Shown here one piece after another: positions 42,945 to 51,006 of a stretch of DNA of 64,000 nt. A program made the position numbers and the translations under genes. The notes below the pieces were generated by a model that saw only the letters and a list, made by a program, of their open reading frames with translations, ran no database searches and was not told the DNA's origin. Every line of letters begins with the position of its first letter. Position 1 is the first letter of the stretch. The stretch is from positions 21,198-85,197 of the forward strand of contig JALOPZ010000004.1 in NCBI GenBank assembly GCA_025453605.1, read 5' to 3'. This DNA comes from Candidatus Margulisiibacteriota bacterium (GTDB taxonomy: Bacteria > Margulisbacteria > WOR-1 > O2-12-FULL-45-9 > XYB2-FULL-48-7).

Positions 42945-44418
42945 TGAACTTGTATTTTAATATTTCCGGGTCGCTTTCGTCTACCTTGATCATGTTATAG
43001 GGGAAAAAGATGTTGGTCTCCGTTTCGCGGATGCTCTGGTCGTCAAGCTTGATCTCCAGGTGGACGTCGGCGGGGATCACCCGGAGCTCGCGCCCTTTGC
43101 TTCCCTCCATCGGCTGGGCCCAGTTCTCGATGATCCGGCTGATCGTTTCGCGCCGGCCGGAGAACTCTTCCCCGAACTCGGTCAGGATCGCCAGGACCGG
43201 TTTGCCCAGGCGGGCTTCTTTCAATAAGTTGATGCAGCCGAGCATGCCGAGGTGCTGCTTCAGGAATTTCCCTTCTTCTTTCTCCACCGACCCGATGTTC
43301 AAGAGGATGAACTGGCAGTCACGGTACGCTTTCCCCAGGCCGGCCTCGTAGCGGGTGTCGCCGGTGATGCCGATGTTGACCTTTTCGCCGTTCCGGAACG
43401 GGATGTTGGTGTGGATGACCAGGCCGACCGACGACTCCTGGTTGGTCCAGCGCTCGGTGTGATGGGCCGGTTTGGCGGAGATGGTAAACCCGTACTTGTC
43501 GAGCAGCGAGACCCCTTCGACCTCGGTGATCTCCGCGCCGGGGATCAGCAGCTTGTAGTTGATCTCCCGGTTGCCGAACAGATCGGTGGCGGAGAGGAGC
43601 CCGTGGAACTTGAGCAGGACACCGGCCGAGCCGAAAATATCGATCACCTTGCTCTTGTGCTGTTCGTTATGATCGTTGAACTTGGCCAGGAGCGAGAGGA
43701 TCCCCTCGACCGACTCGGTGTGATCGTCGTGGTCGTGGGTGATGATGATCGCGTCGATGTCGGCGATCCCCAGTCCCAGGTCGCGGAAGATGTCGAAAAA
43801 ATCGTAACCGGGATCGATGGCGATCCCCCGGATCTCGCCGCGGGCGTTCTTGAGCGTCAAAAAGTAGCCGCCCCCCTGGGAGATGCCGCTGGAGAAGAGG
43901 GGGCTGGCGGAATTCCATTTATGGATCGTCCGCAGAACGTTGGGCCCGATCAACCGGCCGAGCGCGCGCGGAATATTAAGATCGCGGACCAGCTTTTGCT
44001 GGTTCTGCTTGATCGTCTCCCGGGTCGGGAAGAGGGTGTCCTCCATATAAGCGAGCGCCTGGGTTGCCGGCGAATGGAGGTTCTTGGTCTGCAGGTCGGA
44101 CTGGCGGGAGAGCTTGAAGTCGGCGTAAGCGTCCTGAAAGCGCCCCTGCAGAAAATGGGCAATGCCGCGGTAGTAGGCGGGGAGGGCGAGGTTTTTGTGC
44201 TGTTTCTGCAGCTGGCGGATCAGTTCGTCGTAGAGCGCCTCGGCTTCGGCGTACAGGTTATTGTTGATGCAGGCGTTGCCGATCAGGTTCCAGGCGCCGT
44301 TGCCGTCATCGCCGAGCGCGACCAGGGTTTTGAGCAGGGCCGGAAAATCCCGCTGGATCCACTCCCGCTGTTGACCGGGCGCGGCGCGCTTGAAGGCGTC
44401 TAGCACTTCCAGCGGCAT
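42937..44418 (-). CDS. TPR-metallo-beta-lactamase fusion, function unknown
   Basis: The 493-residue protein has an N-terminal helical part with TPR-like repeats (AWNLIGNACINNNLYAEAEALYDELI, ALPAYYRGIAHFLQGRFQDAYADF; about 45-120) and a metallo-beta-lactamase domain with IIITHDHDDHTESVEG (metal site H-x-H-x-D-H), a later HTERWTN and GDTRYEAG. Such domains hydrolyse phosphodiesters, lactones or thioesters; the substrate is unknown. It lies in an operon between a PorV-like barrel and alanine dehydrogenase, with overlaps of 1 and 8 nt. Confidence 0.75.
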   Translation of the reverse strand: MPLEVLDAFKRAAPGQQREWIQRDFPALLKTLVALGDDGNGAWNLIGNACINNNLYAEAEALYDELIRQLQKQHKNLALPAYYRGIAHFLQGRFQDAYADFKLSRQSDLQTKNLHSPATQALAYMEDTLFPTRETIKQNQQKLVRDLNIPRALGRLIGPNVLRTIHKWNSASPLFSSGISQGGGYFLTLKNARGEIRGIAIDPGYDFFDIFRDLGLGIADIDAIIITHDHDDHTESVEGILSLLAKFNDHNEQHKSKVIDIFGSAGVLLKFHGLLSATDLFGNREINYKLLIPGAEITEVEGVSLLDKYGFTISAKPAHHTERWTNQESSVGLVIHTNIPFRNGEKVNIGITGDTRYEAGLGKAYRDCQFILLNIGSVEKEEGKFLKQHLGMLGCINLLKEARLGKPVLAILTEFGEEFSGRRETISRIIENWAQPMEGSKGRELRVIPADVHLEIKLDDQSIRETETNIFFPYNMIKVDESDPEILKYKFNG

Positions 44419-45638
44419 CAGAACCTCCAGGAGCCTCCGACCATCTGGGTCCGGTTGTAGCTTCCGCCGAGGTAAGCATAGTCGATGATCAGATTGCCGA
44501 CCGCCAGACTGAGCCCGGCCGTTTTACTGTTGTTGTCGAGGCCGGCGCGGGCGAGCAAACCGGGGAGAAGGACCGCTTCGGCCCCATAATGCATCGTTGC
44601 CGTCTGGTTGTTCTGGTTGAAAATATTATGCAGGTCGGCCGCCAGCGTCAGCGAGTAGATCGGTTTGACCGCGATCCCGGCGTTCACCGACATCGGGTAA
44701 CCGCGGGTCGGCGGCCCGCTCTGCCAATGGATGTCGGTGGTCAGGACCCTTTTGGTGGTTAAACCGACCGCAATGTATTCGACCGGTTTGGCGATGATGC
44801 CGACGTCAAGGTCTGCTCCGATCCCACGGTTATTGGTGCTGATATCCGTCGCGTCGTAAAGATTCACTCCCAGACCGACAGCAATCCTCTGCTCAAAGCC
44901 GGAAGCAAGGGAGAGGGTGTACCAGTTAACTTTTTGCTGGGAAGTATTGTCGTGCAGCCAGCTCAGGCCGAGGGCGAACTGCGCTTTGGTGCTTTCATGC
45001 TCGATCGCCGGCTGCTCCCAGTAATTGGGCCGTTCGTAGTTGGGCCGGTACCAGCGCGGCGAGTAGGGGAAGAGGCCGACGTTGACGGTGGTGTGGCGGG
45101 CGATATCTTTGGCGGTATCGCGGGCCGAGCGGGCGACATCTTTGGCGGTCTCTTTGGCGTCACCGCCGATCTGTTTGGCCAGATTCTTAAGTTCCTGTTT
45201 TAGGCTGACGACTTCCTCCGTTCCGGTCGCTTGCGGAGTAAGAGCCTCGTCCGGCTGGGGGGCCTCACCGCCGCGCCCCCAGTTCTTTTGTACCACGCCC
45301 TTGTCCTTAAGGTACAGCGCCCCTTGAAAAGCTAAAGCGGAGGCCAGTCCGACGCCGGCGATCCAAACAAAAGGATTCATCTCGGTCTCGTAGCACATTT
45401 TCAGGTTTAGAGTGTTGTCGCCGATCCAGGTGTTTTGGTTGTTTCCCATGGTCGAAACGGAGAGGGCGACTTCGGGATTAAGCGCCAGGCCGGCCGGGTT
45501 CCAGTAGGCGGCGGTCGGATCGTCGGCGACCGCGGTAAAGGCGCCGCCCATCCCCAGTGGTCTGGTCCCCATTAGCGCGAAAACCCCCTGCGCGGAGAAA
45601 ATAAGGATCAGCGTGAGGGCGACTATTTTTTTCGTCAT
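44418..45638 (-). CDS. PorV/OmpP1-like outer-membrane barrel with amphipathic helical insert
   Basis: The 406-residue protein has a signal peptide (MTKKIVALTLILIFSAQGVFA), then MGTRPLGMGGAFTAVADDPTAAYWNPAG, the PorV/PorQ opening, and ends YNRTQMVGGSWRF (terminal Phe). Between early strands lies a helical insert of about 90 residues with repeats KETAKDVARSARDTAKDIAR, unlike the family. The ATG at 45638 is chosen because the promoter -10 (45647-45652) lies upstream of it. Confidence 0.78.
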   Translation of the reverse strand: MTKKIVALTLILIFSAQGVFALMGTRPLGMGGAFTAVADDPTAAYWNPAGLALNPEVALSVSTMGNNQNTWIGDNTLNLKMCYETEMNPFVWIAGVGLASALAFQGALYLKDKGVVQKNWGRGGEAPQPDEALTPQATGTEEVVSLKQELKNLAKQIGGDAKETAKDVARSARDTAKDIARHTTVNVGLFPYSPRWYRPNYERPNYWEQPAIEHESTKAQFALGLSWLHDNTSQQKVNWYTLSLASGFEQRIAVGLGVNLYDATDISTNNRGIGADLDVGIIAKPVEYIAVGLTTKRVLTTDIHWQSGPPTRGYPMSVNAGIAVKPIYSLTLAADLHNIFNQNNQTATMHYGAEAVLLPGLLARAGLDNNSKTAGLSLAVGNLIIDYAYLGGSYNRTQMVGGSWRF

Positions 45639-45646
45639 GATGGTAA

Positions 45647-45675
45647 ATTGTAACAAATGCGACTTGTCGAAGCAA
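45647..45675 (-). promoter_or_regulatory. Promoter of the PorV-MBL-ald operon
   Basis: TTGCTT (45670-45675), 17 nt, TACAAT (45647-45652), 8 nt before ATG 45638. It overlaps the opposing Yip1 promoter. Confidence 0.68.
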
Positions 45676-45692
45676 GGCGCCGATGTTAAAAT
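45664..45692 (+). promoter_or_regulatory. Promoter of the Yip1-AMP ligase-ACP operon
   Basis: TTGTCG (45664-45669), 17 nt, TAAAAT (45687-45692), then 11 nt to ATG 45704. Its spacer contains the opposing -35. Confidence 0.66.
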
Positions 45693-45703
45693 GGCACGCA
45701 GCG

Positions 45704-46255
45704 ATGAAACAACGGATCTATCAATTGCTGACCGAGCCGGAAAAAAGCTGGCGGCTGATCAAGAGCGAGTCGACTACTCCGATCCAGCTGCTTAAAGGGT
45801 ACGCCGCCCCGCTCGCCCTGGTCCCGATCATCAGCTCGGCCATTAAACTCCTCCTGGTTCGCGGGCATTCGTTTAACTGGTCATTCCTGTTCGATCTGGC
45901 CATGACCGGCCTGGCGAATTATGTTCTCTTACTGGCGGCCTTACTGTTCAGCGGCTGGATCGTCAGCCTGCTGGCCCCTTATTTCGGCAGCAAGGGGGAT
46001 CTGCTGGCCGCGCACAAAACGGTCGTTTATTCTGTGACCCCGGTCTGGCTGGCGAGCATTTTTCAGCTTGTCCCCCGATTGAGCGGCCTTTCGCTCCTCG
46101 GTTTTTACGGGGCCTTTCTCCTTTACACCGCTTTACCGGTCATGCTGGAGACCCCGGCCGACCGGCAAACCGGTTTCGCCGCCGCGATCATTATGTTCGC
46201 CCTGGGGGTCATGATGTTCCTGTCGATCGGCGGGGCCGGGGCTCTTTATCTATGA
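45704..46255 (+). CDS. Yip1-family membrane protein
   Basis: A 183-residue protein with five hydrophobic segments and a Yip1-type opening MKQRIYQLLTEPEKSWRLIK. Bacterial Yip1 proteins have no defined role. It overlaps the AMP-ligase start by 4 nt (ATGA), so it may act at the membrane with the acyl-activating pair that follows. Confidence 0.78.
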   Translation: MKQRIYQLLTEPEKSWRLIKSESTTPIQLLKGYAAPLALVPIISSAIKLLLVRGHSFNWSFLFDLAMTGLANYVLLLAALLFSGWIVSLLAPYFGSKGDLLAAHKTVVYSVTPVWLASIFQLVPRLSGLSLLGFYGAFLLYTALPVMLETPADRQTGFAAAIIMFALGVMMFLSIGGAGALYL

Positions 46256-47856
46256 GCAGTGTCGGGATCCCGACCTTTAAACAACTCCTCGCTCAGAACG
46301 CCGCTAAATATGCCGACAAGCTCGCTTACCAGATCAAGCGCGACGGCCGGTACCGGCAATACACTTATTCAGAAGTGGCTGACCTGGCCAAACGGCTCCA
46401 GGTTAAGCTCGCCTTTATGGGGGTCACGGTCGGCGACCGGGTAGCGCTCCTCTCCGAGAACCGGCCGGAGTGGCCGATCGCTTATCTGGCGATCACCGGG
46501 TTGGGGGCGGTTGTCGTGCCGCTCGACGCGATGCTGAAAAAGGAGGAGATCGCGCCGCTGCTGGCCGACTCTGAGCCGAAAGCTTTTATCCTCTCCGAGA
46601 AGTTCCTGGAATACGGACGGGGGACGAAGGTCGAGGGACGAGAGGTCCTGATGGAGGAGTTTGACCGGCTCCCGGCCGGAACGCCGCCGGATAATCTGGT
46701 CACGCTGGCGCACCTGGCGGCGATCGTTTACACTTCCGGCACCACCGGCACGCCCAAGGGGGTCATGCTGACGCACCGAAATTTGATATCCAACGCGACC
46801 GCCGGAGCGTCGTGCTTTGCGCTCGGTCCCGGCGATAATTTTCTCTCCGTCCTGCCGCTCCACCATACCTTTGAAACGACCGGCGGCTTTCTCGCCCCAT
46901 TCATCACCGGCTGCCGGGTGACCTACGCCGAGAGCCTGAAATCGTACAACCTGATCCAGAACATGCAGGAGACCGGGGTAACTCTGATGCTTGGCGTGCC
47001 GCTCCTCTACCAGCTTCTCTTTGACGGGATCATGCGGAACGTGGAAGAGCAGGGGAAAACCAAACTCTTCTCGGCCTTGTTTGCCGTCTCCCGTTTTTGC
47101 CGGAATATTATCGGCTTTAACCCCGGGCGCCAGCTGTTTGGCGTCATTCACCAGAAATTCGGGGGGAAGATCCGCTTTTTTGTCTCCGGCGGGGCGGCGA
47201 TCGATCCCGACCTGGTCCGCAGCTTCGACCTGATGGGCTTTCCGCTGCTGCAAGGGTATGGCCTGACCGAGTCATCCCCCTGCCTGACCTTGTGCACGCC
47301 GCAGGATAACGTGATCGGCTCGGTCGGCAAGCCGCTCGCTGACGTCTCGATCAAGATCGCCGGCGACGACGCGGTCGGCGAGATCCTCGGTACCGGCCCG
47401 AACATCATGAAAGGATATTACAAACGCCAGGACCTGACCGACAAAGTGATCATCGGCGGCTGGCTCTACACCGGTGATCTCGGGTACCTGGACGAGAGCG
47501 GCCACCTCTTTATCACCGGCCGCTCCAAGGATGTGATCGTTACCGGTTCCGGGGTCAACGTTTATCCGGAAGAGCTGGAGTTTGCCCTGAAAAAGATCCC
47601 GGCCTTGAAGGAAGTGTGCATCCTGGGGGAGAAAGCCAAAGAGGGGGTCCGGCGCGGGACCGAACAGGTGGTGGCGGTGATCGTCCCCAACGACGGGATC
47701 GACGAAGCCAGGGTCAGGGCCGAGATCGCCAGGTTCAATGAGTCTGTCGCTGAGTTCAAGCGGGTCGCCCGGGTGATCGTTAGAGCCGAGGAATTGCCTA
47801 AGACCAGGCTGCTGAAGACCAAGCGGTTTGAACTGAGAAAGGAGCTGGGACTATGA
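46252..47856 (+). CDS. AMP-forming acyl-CoA/acyl-ACP synthetase
   Basis: The 534-residue ANL enzyme has the phosphate loop YTSGTTGTPKGVMLTH, QGYGLTESSP, the adenine/AMP motif YTGDLGYLDESG, and the C-terminal catalytic lysine region (KTRLLKTKRFELRKEL). It activates a fatty acid as the adenylate and passes it to CoA or ACP. The acyl carrier gene follows with a 4-nt overlap, so ACP is the likely acceptor. A GGGACGA-type repeat at 46615-46644 encodes GRGTKVEGREV in frame. Confidence 0.9.
   Translation: MSSVGIPTFKQLLAQNAAKYADKLAYQIKRDGRYRQYTYSEVADLAKRLQVKLAFMGVTVGDRVALLSENRPEWPIAYLAITGLGAVVVPLDAMLKKEEIAPLLADSEPKAFILSEKFLEYGRGTKVEGREVLMEEFDRLPAGTPPDNLVTLAHLAAIVYTSGTTGTPKGVMLTHRNLISNATAGASCFALGPGDNFLSVLPLHHTFETTGGFLAPFITGCRVTYAESLKSYNLIQNMQETGVTLMLGVPLLYQLLFDGIMRNVEEQGKTKLFSALFAVSRFCRNIIGFNPGRQLFGVIHQKFGGKIRFFVSGGAAIDPDLVRSFDLMGFPLLQGYGLTESSPCLTLCTPQDNVIGSVGKPLADVSIKIAGDDAVGEILGTGPNIMKGYYKRQDLTDKVIIGGWLYTGDLGYLDESGHLFITGRSKDVIVTGSGVNVYPEELEFALKKIPALKEVCILGEKAKEGVRRGTEQVVAVIVPNDGIDEARVRAEIARFNESVAEFKRVARVIVRAEELPKTRLLKTKRFELRKELGL
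46615..46644. repeat. GGGACGA heptamer repeat in the AMP ligase gene
   Basis: Units GGGACGA, AGGTCGA, GGGACGA in 7-nt register; in frame. Same unit as at 47865-47885. Confidence 0.68.
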
Positions 47857-48107
47857 GCGACGAAGGACGAGGGACGAAGGACGAAATTCGCAGACTGGTC
47901 GCTAAGATAATTAAACTGCCCGAAGAGAAGGTTAGCTACGAGGCGAATTTGTTCACCGAGTTGAACGTCGACTCCCTGCTCGGCGTCGAGATCTTTGCCG
48001 CGCTTGATAAGAAGTACGGGGTTAATATCTCGGAGGATCAACTGCGCCGGATCACTACGCTTAACGACCTGATCGACCTGGTCGTCGGGCAGCTGGCTAA
48101 AAAATAA
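47853..48107 (+). CDS. Acyl carrier protein
   Basis: An 84-residue four-helix carrier with the phosphopantetheine serine in [13 protein letters not shown] and an acidic helix 2. It overlaps the AMP ligase by 4 nt and probably serves it rather than general fatty-acid synthesis. The N-terminal extension [14 protein letters not shown] is encoded by GGACGAA heptamers (47865-47885). Confidence 0.92.
   Translation: MSDEGRGTKDEIRRLVAKIIKLPEEKVSYEANLFTELNVDSLLGVEIFAALDKKYGVNISEDQLRRITTLNDLIDLVVGQLAKK
47865..47885. repeat. GGACGAR heptamer repeat at the ACP N-terminus
   Basis: Units GGACGAG, GGACGAA, GGACGAA, in frame. Confidence 0.72.
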
Positions 48108-48966
48108 CCTTATTCAGCGGATACTCGACCAGCCCTTTAGCCCCCGCTTTGATCAATTTGGGGATCATCTCCCGGACCATTTTTTCGTCGACGATCGTAT
48201 CGACATCGACCCAGTCGGGGTTAGAGAGTTCGGCGATGGTCGGGGTCTGCAGGGCGGGGAGGACCGCCAGGACCTGGCGGAGCCGGCTTTTCATCACGTT
48301 CATTTTAAGGCCGACCTTGGCTTCGGCGTTAAGCGCCCCCTGAACCAACATTACCAGGCTGTTCAGCTTCTCTTTTTTCCACGGATCGGCCAGACAGGCG
48401 GCGTTGGCGATGACCACGGTGTTCGATTCGATGACCGTATCGATGATCTTGAGGTGATTGGCTTTGAGCGATGAGCCGGTCTCGGTCAGTTCGACGATCG
48501 CGTCGGCCAGCTCCGGCGGCTTGGCTTCGGTCGCCCCCCAGGAGAACTCGACGTCCGCCGTCACCTTATTTTCCTTTAACCATTTCTTGGTGACGCCGAC
48601 CAGCTCGGTGGCGATCCTTTTCCCCTTCAGGTCCTTGACCCCTTTGATCTTGCTGTTCTCGGGGACCGCCAGGACCCAGCGGACCTTGCGCATCCCCTGT
48701 TTGGCGTAGACCAGGTCGGCGACGGTCTTGACCTTGCAGCCGGATTCCAGCACCCAGTCGCTCCCGGTGAAACCGGCGTCGATCACCCCGTCCTCGACGT
48801 AGCGGGCCATTTCCTGGGCGCGGGCAAGGGTGACTTGCAGCTCCGGGTCGTTGACCGCGGGGAAGTAGGAGCGGGAGGTCGGCTTGATGCTCCAGCCGGC
48901 CTTGCGGAAGAGCTCAAAGGTCGATTCCTGCAGGCTTCCCTTGGGGAGACCGAGTTTTAAGAACAT
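48097..48966 (-). CDS. hisG: ATP phosphoribosyltransferase (long form)
   Basis: A 289-residue HisG with [46 protein letters not shown] (PRPP loop) and a C-terminal ferredoxin-like regulatory domain (about 215-285). Long-form HisG acts without HisZ. It performs the first step of histidine synthesis and is feedback-inhibited by histidine. No other his gene is nearby. Confidence 0.96.
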   Translation of the reverse strand: MFLKLGLPKGSLQESTFELFRKAGWSIKPTSRSYFPAVNDPELQVTLARAQEMARYVEDGVIDAGFTGSDWVLESGCKVKTVADLVYAKQGMRKVRWVLAVPENSKIKGVKDLKGKRIATELVGVTKKWLKENKVTADVEFSWGATEAKPPELADAIVELTETGSSLKANHLKIIDTVIESNTVVIANAACLADPWKKEKLNSLVMLVQGALNAEAKVGLKMNVMKSRLRQVLAVLPALQTPTIAELSNPDWVDVDTIVDEKMVREMIPKLIKAGAKGLVEYPLNKVIF

Positions 48967-49157
48967 TATTTTGCCTCCCGGGTCAGATTGTAGGCGGGGA
49001 CGAGTTCCATTTTCAGGATCTCGAGCTTGTATTTGGGTTCCTCTTTGGGGGCGGCCGGTTTGGACCCCATGGCCAATCCCGGGCCGCTAAGAAATACCAA
49101 CATCAAACATCCAACCTCCAAAAGCAGCACAAATCCCAAAGCCAAATTCCATTTCAT
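48966..49157 (-). CDS. Small membrane-anchored or secreted protein
   Basis: A 63-residue peptide with an N-terminal hydrophobic segment ([19 protein letters not shown]) and a charged C-terminal half ([17 protein letters not shown]). The hydrophobic segment is encoded by AACATCC heptamers (49099-49119). It lies between panD and hisG with 4-nt and 1-nt overlaps. Function is unknown and it might be a remnant. Confidence 0.42.
   Translation of the reverse strand: MKWNLALGFVLLLEVGCLMLVFLSGPGLAMGSKPAAPKEEPKYKLEILKMELVPAYNLTREAK
49099..49119. repeat. AACATCC heptamer repeat in the small-protein gene
   Basis: Units AACATCA, AACATCC, AACCTCC; same family as in purL (9471-9491). Confidence 0.7.
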
Positions 49158-49495
49158 TTTATTTTGTTCCTCCCGTCAACATGCACGATCTTCGGCCTTA
49201 TTTTACCAGCTTTTTTCTGATCTTCAAGCCCATAGGCGAGGATTATGACTTTTTGGCCTTTTTTCCCCATTTTTGCGGCCGGACCGCGGAGGGAGATCTC
49301 CCCTTTTTCGCCCACGATCGTGTAGGTTTCCAACCGGTTGCCATTGTCAAAATTTAGGACATGGACCTTTTCACCGGGGATCAGGCCGGCCGCCTTAAGC
49401 AGGACCGGGTCGATGGCGATGCTCCCTTCGTAGTGGAGCAGGGTGCTGGTGATCGTTGCCATATGGATCTTCGATTTAAAGACGGAAATCAGCAT
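49154..49495 (-). CDS. panD: Aspartate 1-decarboxylase (pyruvoyl enzyme)
   Basis: A 113-residue PanD with MLISVFKSKIHMATIT and the self-cleavage Gly24-Ser25 in HYEGSIAID, then a conserved-looking tyrosine in NRLETYTIVG. After cleavage Ser25 becomes the pyruvoyl group, and the enzyme makes beta-alanine for pantothenate and CoA. The ATG at 49495 follows the -10 box by 10 nt; an upstream in-frame Met would fall within the promoter. Confidence 0.93.
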   Translation of the reverse strand: MLISVFKSKIHMATITSTLLHYEGSIAIDPVLLKAAGLIPGEKVHVLNFDNGNRLETYTIVGEKGEISLRGPAAKMGKKGQKVIILAYGLEDQKKAGKIRPKIVHVDGRNKIK

Positions 49496-49505
49496 AACAG
49501 AGGGA

Positions 49506-49534
49506 ATTATACTTGAAATTCGCTCTCTTTTCAA
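49506..49534 (-). promoter_or_regulatory. panD promoter, superimposed on the opposite-strand promoter
   Basis: TTGAAA (49529-49534), 17 nt, TATAAT (49506-49511). Confidence 0.78.
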
Positions 49535-49541
49535 ATACAAT
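49513..49541 (+). promoter_or_regulatory. DUF1858 gene promoter, superimposed on the panD promoter
   Basis: TTGAAA (49513-49518), 17 nt, TACAAT (49536-49541), 6 nt before ATG 49548. It shares 22 of 29 positions with the panD promoter on the other strand, in near-perfect dyad symmetry. Confidence 0.78.
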
Positions 49542-49547
49542 AGAAAT

Positions 49548-49745
49548 ATGGCCGAAGAGTTAAGAATTCACCGGAACATGACGATCGCGGAAGCCTTAAA
49601 GGTCAAGCCGCAGATCGCTGGTGTTCTGATGGGGAAAGGGATGCATTGTCTTGGCTGTGTCATCGCCCAGGGGGAGACGATCGAGCAGGCGGCCGAAGTC
49701 CACGGCCTGGACGTGGAAGAGCTGATGCGGGAGCTGAACGCCTGA
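49548..49745 (+). CDS. DUF1858 domain protein
   Basis: A 65-residue protein with the DUF1858 pattern: MTIAEALKVKPQIAGVLMGKGMHCLGCVIAQGETIEQAA..., in which M-H-C-L-G-C is the paired-cysteine site. Family members occur near hybrid-cluster and redox proteins and may bind metal or Fe-S. It overlaps the glutaredoxin gene by 1 nt. Confidence 0.88.
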   Translation: MAEELRIHRNMTIAEALKVKPQIAGVLMGKGMHCLGCVIAQGETIEQAAEVHGLDVEELMRELNA

Positions 49746-49975
49746 TGGTCAAAGTTTATTCCACCCCGACCTGTCCGTACTGCAAGATGGTCAAGCAGTT
49801 CCTGACCGAGAACAAGATCGACTTCGAGGATATCGACGTCTCCGTCAACCAGAACCTGGCGCACGAGATGATCCAGAAGTCCGGCCAGATGGGGGTCCCG
49901 GTCCTCGACATCGACGGCCGGATCGTCGTCGGTTTTGACAAGACCAGGATCAAGCAGCTGCTTGCTCTGAAATGA
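49745..49975 (+). CDS. Glutaredoxin / NrdH-like redoxin
   Basis: A 76-residue thioredoxin-fold protein with active site TCPYCK near the N-terminus and the cis-Pro region GVPVLDIDG. It reduces disulfides with thioredoxin reductase (NrdH type) or glutathione. It overlaps the HypE-like gene by 4 nt. Confidence 0.9.
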   Translation: MVKVYSTPTCPYCKMVKQFLTENKIDFEDIDVSVNQNLAHEMIQKSGQMGVPVLDIDGRIVVGFDKTRIKQLLALK

Positions 49976-51006
49976 GCCGGGAAGAGCTGCCCGCCTTAGG
50001 CAAGATCCACCCCGCTTTTTTTGACCGGGTCATTTATCCCCGTTTAGGTCGTCCGGACAAGAATATTGTGATCGGCCCGCGGCATGGCGTTGACTACGGG
50101 GTCCTGAAGGTCGGCCAGCAGTATCTTTCCATGTCGACCGACCCTTTCTTTATCATCCCGGCCTTCGGTTTTAAAAAGGCGGCCTGGTTCGCTTTCCACA
50201 TTATCTGCTCCGACGTGGCGGTTTCCGGTTTAAGGCCCAGGTACCTGACGATCGACCTGAACCTGCCGCCGGAGATGACCGAAGAGGAGATGGCGGAGAT
50301 GTGGAGGTCGGTCCACGCGGAAGCGGTCAAATACGGGATCAGCATTATTACCGGGCACACCGCCCGCTACGCCGGCTGTAATTATCCGATGGTCGGCGGG
50401 GCGACGGCGATCGCGGTTGGGACAAAGAGAGAGCTGCGCGGACCGCACCTGGTCAAGCCGGGTGACCGGATCGTCGTGACCAAAGGGCCGGCGATCGAGA
50501 CGGTCGGCCTGCTGGCCGTCCTTTTTCCGGACAAGTTCGTCCAGGCCGGCGGACAGAAATTCCAGCAGGCGGCGGCGGCGGTCTTTGACCAAATGTCGGT
50601 CATGGACGACTGCGCGATCGCCCGTCAATTCCCCGGTGTCCGGGTGATGCACGACGCGACCGAGTGCGGTATTTGGGGCGGGTTGTACGAAATGGCCCGG
50701 GCCGGGAACTACGGCATCAAGGTCGAACCAGAGTTGATCCCGGTCCAGCCGGTCATTCAAAGAACGGCGGAATTGTTCGATTTTGATCCGTTCTGCGCGA
50801 TCAGTGAGGGGACGCTCCTGGCGGTCGTCGCCCCGCGCTCGGCCGACCAGCTGGTCGGTGCGTTCAAACGGGCAGGGATCATAAGTGCCGTGGTTGGCGA
50901 AGTGGTTCCGGCCAAGCAGGGGATCAAGATCGGCGGGCGCGTTCTGGCCCACCCGAAGGTCGATCCGTACTGGGAACTGGTGGAGAGGCTGGCTAAAGCC
51001 TCTTAA
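49972..51006 (+). CDS. HypE/AIR-synthase-like ATP-binding protein
   Basis: The 344-residue protein has the AIR-synthase/HypE fold: DYGVLKVGQQYLSMSTDPFF, ICSDVAVSGLRPRYLTIDLNLP, GHTARYAG, KGPAIETVGLLA and DATECGIWGGLYEMA. HypE dehydrates a carbamoyl thioester on its C-terminal cysteine. That Cys tail is absent here (ends VERLAKAS) and no hyp genes are near, so the role is probably different. It is co-transcribed with DUF1858 and glutaredoxin. Confidence 0.83.
   Translation: MSREELPALGKIHPAFFDRVIYPRLGRPDKNIVIGPRHGVDYGVLKVGQQYLSMSTDPFFIIPAFGFKKAAWFAFHIICSDVAVSGLRPRYLTIDLNLPPEMTEEEMAEMWRSVHAEAVKYGISIITGHTARYAGCNYPMVGGATAIAVGTKRELRGPHLVKPGDRIVVTKGPAIETVGLLAVLFPDKFVQAGGQKFQQAAAAVFDQMSVMDDCAIARQFPGVRVMHDATECGIWGGLYEMARAGNYGIKVEPELIPVQPVIQRTAELFDFDPFCAISEGTLLAVVAPRSADQLVGAFKRAGIISAVVGEVVPAKQGIKIGGRVLAHPKVDPYWELVERLAKAS

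Noticed and set aside
43793..43813. Possible fourth copy of the 17-bp dyad (GTCGAAAAAATCG)
   Set aside because: Inside the TPR-MBL gene, mismatched spacing, no CTACA end and no sigma-54 element near.
43252..44403. 383-codon open frame opposite the TPR-MBL gene
   Set aside because: Shadow frame with biased Val/Gly/Asp content; the minus-strand gene has clear motifs and operon overlaps.
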